A stretch of DNA of 64,000 nt, from NCBI GenBank assembly GCA_012976225.1, contig JAAVVG010000002.1, forward strand, positions 1,736,001-1,800,000, read 5' to 3'. The notes under the pieces are model-generated. The model ran no database searches. It had not been told where the DNA came from and saw only the letters and a list, made by a program, of their open reading frames with translations. The translations under genes were made by a program, and so were the position numbers. Below, piece by piece: positions 35,448-45,718 of the stretch; the stretch's first letter is position 1; the number at the start of each line of letters is the position of its first letter. The DNA comes from Golubevia sp. BC0850. Lineage: Eukaryota; Basidiomycota; Exobasidiomycetes; Golubeviales; Golubeviaceae.

Positions 35448-36040
35448 TAGGACAAAAAAAAATCTGGTGAGTCAAAGTTTCGTCGACATCGATCCACCTG
35501 CGCCGTTATCGGATTCTGACTCTTTCCTTGGTCTGAATGCTTCGTAAACCAAAATCTAAACATTACAAACCAAGAATTGGACCGAGTGAAAGTTCTCCTA
35601 CTTCTACTCATTTGAGTCCTTTCTCGCTGTTTCAAACACTTTCGCCTTGCCTTCACTTCTCTCTTTTCTTTTCTTTTGTCCATTTCTGCTCTGCTCACTT
35701 TAGCGGAGCTGCTTCTTCCGAATCACATTTTTAAGATGATTTGCTCCGTTTCTCTTTTGCGTCACTGGTGTCTCTCCCTTCAGTCTCTTCCACTTTGAAC
35801 CTCTGGACTGTTGGACCGAATGCTTTACAAGTCTTCTCTGGCAACACGGATCGAATCCTCCCTCTCAACAGGAGACAACAAGAAATAGCTCTTCTTAGAG
35901 AATCTCTTCTTTTCAATCTCATCCGCCTCTTCAGAGGCCATTTCGTTCCACCTCTCTATGACCTCTTGCAAGATCTCTCCTTTTTCGCCAGCAGAATCCT
36001 TTTGGAACCATTGCCGCCATGGCTGCAGTTCATCCTGTTC
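35448..36040. other. Convergent 3' intergenic region
   Basis: Between the protease (+) and the F-box pseudogene (-). A frame at 35741-36097 (+) partly overlaps the pseudogene and has no recognisable family. Nothing else seen. Confidence 0.5.
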
Positions 36041-37502
36041 CTAGATCAGGTCCACGACGTCTTGAGCTTTCAATCCTCGATTCATCTTCTTGGATAGAGC
36101 CTCAGCTTTCTGTTTCAGCAGTCGACGGAAGTTAGAGGCTGCGTTGAAGTAAGGTTCGCCTCTTAGTCTAGAAGACATTTCGCCAAATCTAGGGAAGATT
36201 TCTTCCGTATCAGAAGGCGGTTCCACTCTGTCAAGAGCGTCATCTACAATGGGATGGACTGAATGAAGGGAGAAGAGGGAATGAAGAGAGGATTCAGACC
36301 CTTCGCCATACAGTACACTGTAGTAGAAGCCGTTCACGATCTCGGATTCAGCTCACCTTTTGCCCAGCATGAGATCAGTAGTTCTTGATAACACAGAATC
36401 GGTGCAGCCAGAAAGAGGTATCTCAGCTTGTTAGAACCGGTTCAAAATCCAAACAGACCTGTTCGGCGGAGCTCTTCGAATTCTTCTCTAAACAGATCGG
36501 TTCTCTCGTCATAAGGGTGCTCTCGATCTCCGTATTGGTCTCTTTTATTTCCAAGGACTAAAGCTGCTGCTTTGACTTGAAGAAGAAGAGACAGAGGCTC
36601 CGGTTTGTAGTGTGGCGTCGAGTCTGTGATGAGGATGCGTTCAAAGCAAACATGAACCAGATCAATATCATGTGCATCTCTCTTTGACGCCGCTTGAATC
36701 GAACTCATGACCCACTTCCCATAAATCACGCACAAGGCATTAGAAGGTGATTTCAATCGAAGGGAATGGATTCCAGAGTTGCCACTTGCCCTAAAGCCTC
36801 GAGGACTTTAGGTGTAGCTCTAACGCATCCTCTCCATCCGAATTGTTCCTGTTTCGACAGGAAAAAGGTCGTTAGATCAGCTGGCGTCAAGGTATGCATG
36901 GAAGACACGTCTCCCTTACACTATTACTCACGAGGAGAAGTTCCAACCAGTTTGTCAGCGAGCTCGTCAGTTGATCTCACCAAACTTGCAAAATCCGGCA
37001 TTCGTGTAGCAGAGTTGCCCCATTCAAAACCTAACGCATGTTCCCAACCTTCCTCTGGGTCATCCCATGAATTCAGTCCAGCTCTCAACGTGTCCAAGTC
37101 CAGGATTCGAAAATCGATCGTGATCCTTCGAACAGTCTTTCTGACGATCTGTCTTTCCAGAGTCTTCACTAGCTGAGCTACTGAAGTGATTTGTCCTATT
37201 GCGTTATCGTTGTGCCCTTCGTGATCAATGGCAATGTGATTGTAGAGAGTTGGAGTTAGAAGCCGAACGAAAGTAGAAGAGGTCTGAGAAAGTGAAAGGA
37301 AAGATTCGCAATTGATGTAGCCGTGAACCTTCCGACGGTCTTGACCATCATAGCCTCCGTAATAGGACCGATTGTGCCAGAGCTGTTGAGGTCGATCAAT
37401 GGTTTGGCAGCTAAAGAGTGGATACTCTTGATCCCTTTCTCGAAGTGTTGCATTCGCTACTTATCTCCATACTTCCAGTGGAAAGAGTTCAGTTGCTGAC
37501 AT
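36041..37502 (-). pseudogene. Decayed F-box-type gene
   Basis: Starting at ATG 37502 the frame reads ELFPLEVWR, an F-box opening, meets a TAA, then continues in the same frame with VANATLRERDQEYPLFS, HGYINCESFLSLSQTSSTF and VRLLTPTLYNHIAIDHEG. This is the familiar end of a fungal F-box followed by a repeat-type substrate domain. A GTGAGT donor near 36931-36936 leads to an exon whose good frame (EQFGWRGC, VLEALGQVATLESIP) does not match in phase. Near 36754 the frame shifts again into SPSNALCVIYGKWVMSS. A TGA falls after RRTGLFGF, and the last exon ends VVDLI at 36041. At least two in-frame stops and two frame breaks mark it as a pseudogene. F-box proteins normally pick substrates for SCF ligases. 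Confidence 0.7.
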
Positions 37503-38036
37503 GAGAAGATAGCTTTGTGAGTGTGTCGACGGCGTGGAAGAGAGGGGAAGAGGGAATAAGGAAAGAACAATACTGTAGAAAGGACCATTAAGGAGGTCCC
37601 ACCGAGACGTTGAGACATGCTCCGCGTGGACTCAGTGGGGTTTCCGTCCTGACTTTTGGGATTGATAGAAGTGATAATTCCTGAACCCCTGAAATATGTT
37701 TAGAACTGATTTGAGCGCTCGACAGTCGACACGCCTTTGTCTCTGTCTCCTCCGACGTCCAGGGCCCCTGGTCCCGCGTCCCGAGGTCCTAACATAGAAG
37801 GACTGGACTCGGTGTGGGTTGGAGTCCAGAAACCGATGCTACACTATGTATATAAGCTTCACCTTCTTGTAAATCTTTTTCACGTTACCTCAATTTCACC
37901 ATCTTCCTCTTTCAACCTCCTTTCCGACTTGAGCCCTTCAACACCTCGTCGACTTCTTTCGCCCCTTCGACCAGTGTCGCCCTCTAACACCCACTCAATT
38001 TACTCCCTGTCAACGATAGCGAAAGAGGAACGACAA
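37503..38036. other. Intergenic region with a GC-rich patch, upstream of RING copy 2
   Basis: Divergent spacer between the F-box pseudogene and RING copy 2. It includes a GC-rich patch (about 37745-37800) and a TATA box at 37849-37856. An open frame runs through it from 37737, but its Ser/Pro/Leu-rich product looks like translated leader sequence. Confidence 0.5.
37849..37856 (+). promoter_or_regulatory. TATA box of RING copy 2
   Basis: TATATAAG lies about 180 bp before the first ATG of the coiled-coil reading frame (38037) and is followed by a pyrimidine-rich leader. It is the clearest TATA element in the window. Confidence 0.5.
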
Positions 38037-39059
38037 ATGATACTGTCACGATGCTACTGCAGAATTTGCACGAGACTCTCAGCGAATCTTCCAGAAGAAT
38101 CCAAACGAGCCGAAGATTTGAATAGGCAGCTGATGGAGAAAGAGGAAATGGCTTATCATTTACACAGAGAGTTGCAACAGATTAAGTTCGCTCGTTAGAT
38201 GTTGGAATCCGAGTTGCAAGGAGCCGAAGAAATGGTTTGCCATTTACACAGAGAGTTGCAACAGTAATTTTGCCCGTGAGATGTTGGAATCTGAGTTGCA
38301 AGAAAAAGTCAAAGCCAAAGAACAGAGCTTTCAAAGCCTTGTCAGTGAAATGGAAAACGACTTGAACTGTGGTATTTGTTTTGAGCCATGCTGGACACCA
38401 TTTTGTGAGTCGCTTTAGGCTTGTCGATCTTTTGGGTGGGAAGGTCTTGAGCACTTTACTGACCTGTTTCATTCCTCTAGACTAACTCCTTGTGGGTAAG
38501 TGCTTTGTCTTAAATGTCTCTTGAGACACTTCGGTGGCTCGGATCGCTGTCCAAGCTGCAGAGAAGCGGTGAGAGCTCCACCTACTGAAATATGGATGAT
38601 CAAGGGACTGTTTAGACATGTAGAGCGGGCTCGAACGATAGGACTAGGAGGTCAAGAGAGTCCTCAAAGTTCGTCAGAAGATATGAGTGAGCAGTTGAGG
38701 GAAGCTCGAGGAGAAGATCTCGGTAGAGGAGCAACTTTGTGGCAGGGTGAGTTGGTGTGAAGAGACATTGGCCGTGCTCACTCTGACGTACGGTCTTCTT
38801 GAATCTGGATCCCCTCCCTCAAACTTTCATGAACTTCAGCTATTTTCCACAAGGATTCCACGAACTTACTGCACTGGGAGGCAAGTCAGATTTGCAAAAC
38901 ACTTGAAAGGCCAAATCCCTGTTCCTTCTACTTCTCCATGTCAATTCGTCACCTCTGTTGTCAGAATTGACTCAAGTCGCTCTAAAGAAAGTGTTTCCTT
39001 CAAGTTTAATTTCAATCAAGTGTTTCGATTGTATCCTAAAAGTTACACCTACTCGTGAC
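38037..39059 (+). pseudogene. Decayed RING-finger/coiled-coil gene, copy 2
   Basis: The coiled coil (KRAEDLNRQLMEKEEMAYHLH) includes a duplicated 84-bp unit and is broken by a TAG in the first unit and a TAA plus frame change in the second. The first RING half is intact (NDLNCGICFEPCWTPF), then a GTGAGT donor near 38405. After the acceptor the second half reads LTPCG, a TAA where copy 1 has the zinc-binding His, then VLCLKCLLRHFGGSDRCPSCREAV, PPTEIWMIK and ARGEDLGRGATLWQG. A final piece gives VRFAKHLKG. It is clearly a paralogue of 32020-33419, with lesions in different places. The 3' boundary is uncertain, as the last exon runs up to the AIP1 3' end. Confidence 0.68.
38145..38311 (+). repeat. 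Tandem duplication of an 84-bp coiled-coil unit
   Basis: Two units (38145-38228 and 38229-38311) share most of their sequence, each coding E-M-x-x-HLHRELQQ followed by MLESELQ. The second is one base shorter, which shifts the frame. Whole-heptad spacing (28 codons) is typical of coiled-coil growth by duplication. Confidence 0.8.
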
Positions 39060-39103
39060 GTTTGACAATGTGCTGTGTGTGAAAGAAGGGAAGGAAGATC
39101 TGG

Positions 39104-41572
39104 TTAGGCCAATACTCGCTTCAAAATCCCAAAGCTGAAGCTATCACTCACAGTTTTGACGCATCCTTCGGCACCAGCAGTAACTGCAGTCGAATCATCT
39201 AGCCAGCAAACACCATTGACTCCATTGGCATGGACGTTCTTGATGGCAATGTTCTTGGTCGGCTTGGCGACAGACCAGACGTAAGCGTTGGTATCACTGA
39301 GACATAAGAACAGAAAGGAGAAAGACGAAATGAGGTCAGCGAGAGAAGGAAACCAAGATTCGTTGGGACCGAAGACTCACAGAGATCCACTGAGGGCATG
39401 AGTTCCATCTGGCGAGAACTCAATAGCATTGACTCTACCTGTGTGGAACACCCAGTGAGAGAGCTTGAGAGACTTCTGTTGGACATCATAAACCAAGATT
39501 TTTCCATTACTTTCTCCAGCTGCCAGTAGAGACCCGTCCGGAGAGAAAGCCAAAGCAGTGATCGAATTCCTTCCATTCGACAGCTCTCCGCTTGAAGTCA
39601 AGGACTTCCCATCAGAGTTAAAGAGTTGTACTTTTGAGTTCTCAAGTCCTACTGCGACCAATTTGCCGTCAAGAGTGCAGGCGACAGATTGAGGAGATGA
39701 AGGGATTGGAGTGAAGTTCTTTCCGGAAGAGCTGATGGTGTCCACTCCAGTCACGTTGGCAACAAAGACTGTACCAGAAGAAGAGCAACTCATCGACTTA
39801 GGCTGACTTGTGGTGGTGAAGTTGGAGCTGGGAACGAGGGAAAGGATGGGTAGAGTTAGCTCTTCTTAGCCGCAGCCTCAGTGTCAGGATCTTAGAAACT
39901 GGACTCACCTGACCTTCGAGCCCTCTACTTTCTTGATACTTCCATCCATTCCTCCACTGAAGAAAGCGTTGCCGGCTGAGGCGAGAGCTGTGACCGCGCT
40001 GGCACTGCTAGGCTTCACAATCTCGGTACAGATTCCATCTGGAGAGAAAGAGACGACTCGGCCATCGAAGGAACCTAAGGTCGAGGAGAGAAGAAAAATA
40101 AGTCGAAGCGAAGTAAGAAGGATGAGCCCAATAAGAAGTTGGAAGTGGCTTGAAAACACTCACCTGCGACCAACGATTTGGCATCTGGAGCCCTGACCAA
40201 AGATCCGACCCCAAAGCTCTTGGTAGATCCAAACAATTTATTCTGAATCTTTCCTGGAGAGGACAGATCCAAGACGTTCAATTCTCCGGAGAAGCTAAGA
40301 GAGACAGCCCTACTGTTACCTGCGAAGGTAACTCCAACTTGTTGATCATCGACCTTGTCCCCAGTTCCACTTCCATTAGATCCAGTGAGGTTCCAAGAGC
40401 CTACAATCTTCTTCTTTTCGACATCCCATAACTTAGCAGAGCCATCAGCTCCGACACTGATGAGCGATTTCGAATCTGCAGAGAAATCAATGGCAAAGAT
40501 GGTTCCTTTATGAGAGTCGGAGCCAGCTGACTCGGAGAGATCTGCGAGAGTGTCTCCTGAAGAGCCATCGTACAAGAAAATCTTTCCATCGGATCCAGCG
40601 GAGGCGAAAATAGCTTTGATTGGATAGGTTCGAGAGATGAGATTCGATTAGTTGAATTCTACTTCGAATTTACAATCTGAAGGAGCTTAGATGACTCACC
40701 TCCAGAAGGCGCATACGAAACATCTTGAACGAACTTGGTGTGTGTGTTGATCGACTTCTGATACTGTGGGGGCAGTGAAGTAGATGGGGAGGACCAGAGT
40801 GAGCACTCGCTCTCAAGAGAGCCTTCTCTAAAGTTTTGCCTGCTCACCTTGTATGGAACACCGTGGAAAAATGCTAGAGTGGAATCATCACTAGCAGTGA
40901 CAGCTCTGAAAGGTCTCTGAGCTCTCATCGCAACAGCATTGATTGGCTTGGAGTGACCACTAATCTCTCCAACTGAGGAACCCGAGTCCATGAGGAAGGC
41001 GTGTCCGTATCTGATCAACGCAAAGAAGGATGGCATGCATTGTTCAGATCATTCGATCAGGATGTCTAGATAAGCAGATGACAAGCACGCCTAAAAGAGG
41101 CAAAGGGTATTATCACCCCCTTTGACATCTAGAGCCTTGAACCCTCACCCTCCCAAGAGCCCTTCCAACTCATCTAGCAAGAACGAAAAACTCACTTTTC
41201 CTTTCCTTCACCAACAGCGATGATTCTCTTGCTCTCTCCATCCCAACTTAGGTCTTTCACCTTCCCACCCAAGACTTGAAATTCTGATTTCAAGATCTGT
41301 TCCTTTCCAGCCAAATCCCATACTCTGACCTTTCCAGAGAGATCTGCACTTGCGCAATAGTATCCAGAAGGAGAAATGGAAGCTACTTGAACTGGTTGAG
41401 CATGTTGAGAGTAAGCTAAGGTATCCTTTGGATCGTCCAAGTTTCGAATGATGACTGTACGACCTTGACAGTAAACTATCTTTGATCCTGTCGGATCGAT
41501 CGATAATTTGGTTGATTCTGCTCGAGTCGTCGTTGGGTTTGGAACGAAGAGTTGCTGGAGTTTGCAAGACAT
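39104..41572 (-). CDS. AIP1: Actin-interacting protein 1 (WD-repeat)
   Basis: Seven exons (41572-41196, 41010-40848, 40763-40700, 40613-40164, 40074-39909, 39827-39381, 39296-39104) join in phase to 619 residues, the usual Aip1 length. Aip1 works with cofilin to sever and cap actin filaments. WD-like repeats form its two seven-bladed propellers: the start is MSCKLQQLFVPNPTTTRAES, then SGKVRVWDLAGKEQ, KYGHAFLMDSGSSVGEISGH, TAKFVQDVSYAPSG-like sequence (HTKFVQDVSYAPSG), SAKLWDVEKKKIVGSW, NGKILVYDVQQKSLKLSHWV, HTGRVNAIEFSPDGTHALSGS and TNAYVWSVAKPTKNI. The end is uncertain. Reading through GCVKT gives a stop at 39104; a GTGAGT after KT (39151) could instead splice to a short exon ending at 39049, which would overlap the end of RING copy 2. 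Confidence 0.92.
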
Positions 41573-42426
41573 CGTTAACAAGGTTTGGGCAGAGAGGGAG
41601 CGAAGAGAGAGTGAGAGAGAGCTCCAGAACAACACTTTCATTTACTCTTCAGTAAAAGTCGTTTGATTCCCCCTTCGGAGCATAAGTCAATTATCTTGGA
41701 AAAATCTCACAGTTCAAGAACGCATAAACAAGCAATTCAGAATCCGATGGCTTTCAAGACTTTCGAGAAAGTGACTGCACTCGGTGTTCAATGAATCTGA
41801 AATGAGATTATTCATTTGCATAGTAACTGAAAATGAGAACTGAAAACAAGAAGCAAGAGCGGAAACGATATAGTGCGAAAGGTGTTTTTGAACTATGAAT
41901 TTTGAGTCAAGGAGAATTAGAAGGAGAGGCGGAGGAGATGACCAGATACAGAGAACAGATGAAAACGAAACCAAATGTCGATCTTTGAGAAGTGAGGAGA
42001 AAGTTTCAACGAGTTGACCGACCGAAGAAGAAGAGGAGATAAGATCAGAAAGGCGACGGAAGAGTGGGCAAATTCGATTTACGTTTTTGAAATCACCCTT
42101 ATCTTGACGTTTTTTTGAGATTGAGAAGAGAGCCTTCGGTTTTGAAATCGAGTTCGAGGTAGATTATGAGTATGGGAAAGTTGAAAGAAGTAAACGATTG
42201 AGGGGAGAGGATTTAAATAAATACCTTCAAGAAATCAGAAGAAGTGGGAGTAAGAAAGTTGTTGTTTTTATTTTTTTTATTTTTTCCGATTTGATGAAGA
42301 CTTTTGAAGAATCGATCTGGAAGATCTCGAGAAACTTTGATCAATTCAAAGTGAAAAAATTAAACCCTGATGTTTCTTGAATTCGATCCCAATCCTTCGA
42401 ACCTATCTTTACAATCTCTCTCCTCT
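41573..42426. other. Intergenic region upstream of AIP1
   Basis: AIP1 promoter side and RIB3 3' flank, about 850 bp. AT-rich with a T-rich tract near 42270-42290. No gene seen. Confidence 0.55.
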
Positions 42427-43817
42427 TTATAACACACCATTCCCATTAAACTGAGGACCCACAACTTTCTGTTTCTCAATATCAACTCCTCTACTCCTAT
42501 CTAAATCATCTCGTTGAACTTTGCCTTCCTTTCCTTTGATACCTTTCCCACTCCTTCCAACACTTTCCATTTCCAAACTCAATTCTCCCTCTTTTTCCTC
42601 TCTCCATTTCTTCAACATTTCAATCGTTGTAACTTTCAATCCATGTCGCTTTGCGAATTTCAGACAGGCATCTCGAGAGGCGATTCCACCTTCTGGATCA
42701 TCTGGATCTACTAATTCACAGAGTAGAGCTGCTCCTGGAAGACCGGCTGCTAGGGCTAGATCTGGAGGGAAGGATAAGGATTGAGAAAGGAGAAAAGAAG
42801 AAAGAAAGTTGAGTATGAGATTAGAAGGATTGGAAAGAGAAGGAGTCAGAACTAATTGAGAAGCTCTGGCCTCTGGTTGTTCTGATGAGACCTGATGACC
42901 CTCAGAGGACTCATTCCCCTAGAAATCTGTTAACCCGCTCATCTGAAGTCTGAATTCAATTTCTGATCGAGATCAAACCAAGAAGAGAAGACCGAATGAT
43001 CTTTAGCTCATTGTGGAATGAGTCAGCTCTGGAAGCTCTTCCTCTTTTCGAGATACTGAATCAGCTTCTCTCTTGAAGATGGTCCACTCGCTTTCGGTAC
43101 CATGTCGACGTCATTTGATTCTAAATCAATGCAAGACAGATGCTTTCTGAATCTCATCGTTCTCCTTCTTTGCATGTAAAAAGTGGAAGTCTCCTTTACG
43201 AGAGAGCTCTTTCTTGACTACATGGCTCCACCCTTCCACACCGTCTCAATCCCCTGAATGCTCAAATCCCAGTTTGACTCACCTACACTAGCTTCAGTGT
43301 GACCTTGTCTAACTCTAACCCCACCTTCAGTATATCTCAAAGGATTCAAATGACCAGGTCTTGTGAAATCCTTTTTATAAACCATTCTCTCATCTTCACT
43401 TTGCAACAAAATCTCATTTTCCTCCAATTTTTCACCTTTCACTTCTTCTCTTTCTTTACCTTTTGAACCATTCTTTTCAGTTCTTGCCAACATTCTCGAA
43501 GTCATAGCTCTATCCTTTGCACTGATTCCGGTTGTAGTACCCCATCTGTAATCTACTGTAACAGTATATGCAGTCTTATTCTTTTCATCATTTCTTGGTA
43601 CCATCATTGGGATTTCTAATTGCGAAATGATTTTTGGATGTAATGAAATGCAAATGAAACCTGAAGAATGTTTTATGAAGTAAGCCATTTGAGTGGTTGA
43701 AATTGAATTGGCTGAAATGATTAAATCTCCTTCATTTTCTCGATCTTCTGAATCTAACACTATCACAAATTCACCTCTCTGAATTGATGAGATTGTTTCT
43801 TCTATTGAATCGAACAT
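42427..43817 (-). CDS. RIB3: 3,4-dihydroxy-2-butanone 4-phosphate synthase (riboflavin pathway)
   Basis: Exons 43817-43283 and 42761-42427 join in phase to 289 residues. The enzyme makes the four-carbon unit of the riboflavin ring from ribulose 5-phosphate. Signature segments are VLDSEDRENEGDLIISA (metal and substrate site), SSGFICISL, the TTGISAKDRAMT loop, RPGHLNPLRYTEGGVRVRQGHTEASV and, after the intron, DLALAAGLPGAALLCELVD with GGIASRDACLKFAKRHGLK. Two low-complexity parts are not typical: a Lys/Glu-rich insert of about 40 residues before FTRPGHL, and a charged C-terminal tail of about 60 residues after IEMLKKWREEKE. The single intron is unusually long for this genome (521 nt), and I found nothing in it. 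Confidence 0.94.
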
Positions 43818-43983
43818 GCTTGAAGGTTGGGTTGAATGGGATGAGTGGCTTTAAGGTGGAAGAGGTTGCGTTTTATAGCCGGAGACACTTTCAGACCGAG
43901 CCTCGAGAGCACCCACTCATCTCGTCACAACTCTTTCATTCGAATGGATTCATCCTGTCCCAAATTCACCTAAACAGAATCAC

Positions 43984-45067
43984 ATGAAGATCACGAATTC
44001 GTCAGCGATTGCAAGTTGGAAAGAAGTTTCAAGACGACAAACGTTTTCAAGCGAATCTTCATCTGCCAACAATTCGACTTCAACATCTAGTCATGACGAC
44101 GGTGTTCAAGTTGAAAGTGGAACCAAACACATCATAGATTGGGTTATAGCTGTAGTTGTAGCTTGCTTGTTACTTGCAATTCTAGTTTGGAGGTATGTAT
44201 ATACAATACTTACGTATCTCTCTTCCTTCTCTTTGTTCCAACTTCCAATGTCGTTGGCTGACATCATCGCAACATCCTTCTCCTCCTTTCCTCGCCTCTT
44301 CTGACAGAGCATTTATCATTAAACGTAATGGGGGTCACTTTCTCTCACCAAGACAAACTTCTAGACCTCGTCGAAGAACCAGAGGAGAAACTCAATGCCA
44401 TCAAAGGATCATTGAACATTCGTCATCAAACCCTCTAATGATTCAAAGATCGCCTTCTAACACTCCTTTCGAAATTCCACAGGAAGATTCCTCAAGAAGG
44501 TTTCCCTTAACTGCTAGAGGTGAAACTTTTAGATATCAGGAACTTTTACTTCATCCTTCTTCGTCTGAACCTAGGTCTAGAGGGGCTGAATTACTAGACA
44601 ACGAAATCTATAGAAGACATTTGAGAAGAGAAGAAAGAAGGAGATTGAGAGCAAGTTTAAGAGAATGTAGAGGTAGAGAGATTGATGACGAAGGTAGAAG
44701 ACAAGGGAATGGAGAGGAAGATGATGGTTTGGTTGGAAATTCTCAAACGAATCTAATGATTCCTATCAGTGGAGATTCAAGAAATACACAGAAAAATGAA
44801 TTACCAGCTTATTCAATCGATTTTGGTTTACCTAAATATCCGATTATTGCTTCGACCAGTCAAAGTAGAAGTAGTCGACGGATCAATGGAACGAACGACT
44901 CAATCATCCATAGTGGACTCGGGAATGAACATCAAATTGAACTTGTGAATGAGGATTCAAATGGAGTGGAAGAAGGAGAAGAAATAGGCAACAGCAACAC
45001 TACAAGTGAACAAGGTGCAAGTGGTATGATCCAATCTCCTCCTCCGCCACCTTCTTATGGATCATGA
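43984..45067 (+). CDS. One-pass membrane protein with PY motifs
   Basis: Exons 43984-44192 and 44308-45067 join in phase to 322 residues. A Ser/Thr-rich N-terminus of about 49 residues is followed by one hydrophobic helix at about residues 50-69 (IIDWVIAVVVACLLLAILVW), then RAFIIKRNG, so the topology is probably N-out/C-in. The long C-terminal part is disordered and rich in Arg/Glu (RRHLRREERRRLRASL) and carries LPAY (235-238) and PPSY (317-320, in PPPPPSYGS at the very end). L/PPxY motifs recruit WW-domain Nedd4/Rsp5 ligases, so it might be an adaptor for ubiquitin-driven sorting; this is inference. No named family recognised. It is divergent to RIB3, with 166 bp between the starts. Confidence 0.75.
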
Positions 45068-45718
45068 AACTTCCCAAAAAAAAAATGTTGATGCCAATGT
45101 GCTCTCAGCTTCTTCGACGAAGAAGAAGGTCTGCGAATCGAGTCACAAGTTTACTCGATGATTCTCCGCTTGGCAAAATCGACTCTTTCCTTCAAATTCT
45201 AGTCGATTCACCAACATTCAAATCAAGCAAGTCACCTTTTCAAGTCAGAGATTCTTTCCTTCCAATCAGTTGAACCCGCTTCAAAAACCTATCAACTCTG
45301 TCAAGTCGCTCAATCCTATTCTACATTACTAATACTCATCTGGTTCCACCCCCCTCCCTTTTTTGTTCCATGCGTTTCTTTACCTTCTCCGTTCTTGGGT
45401 TTCTGGATTCTACCGGCACTGTTCTTCTGCTCTCATCCCTTACTTACTTTGTCTTCTGCTTCTCACTCGGATCTTTCTTTGGCTTTTCATACGCTCTCAT
45501 TTCTTTTGCATTGTCTGCTTCTTGTTGTACAACCAATTCAGATTTTCTGTCCATTATTTTTTCTTCTTGCAAAAAGGTCTTCATGTTCACTTTTGTCACC
45601 CGTAGAGTCTAGAGACCTATCTGCATGCCAGTGATAACATACGCGTCGCTGCTGATAAGACCTTTACATCGCCTCATTTGACTTGCAACATCAATCATCC
45701 TTTCTTAGGTTGCTTGGA
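45068..45718. other. Intergenic region upstream of ATG13
   Basis: Very pyrimidine-rich from about 45350 to 45600, which creates several hydrophobic open frames on the + strand by composition alone. Probably 3' UTR and the ATG13 promoter. Confidence 0.6.

Noticed and set aside
35741-36097. 118-codon open frame, + strand
   Set aside because: Overlaps the last exon of the minus-strand F-box pseudogene and shows no family features.
31616-39103. Transposon or retroelement as the cause of the accessory island
   Set aside because: No transposase, reverse transcriptase, terminal repeats or target-site duplications could be seen; only the lone palindrome at 33677-33700 hints at an element.
45363-45634. 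Three overlapping hydrophobic open frames, + strand
   Set aside because: They all come from one pyrimidine-rich tract, which codes Leu/Ser/Phe in every frame; it looks like a promoter or leader.
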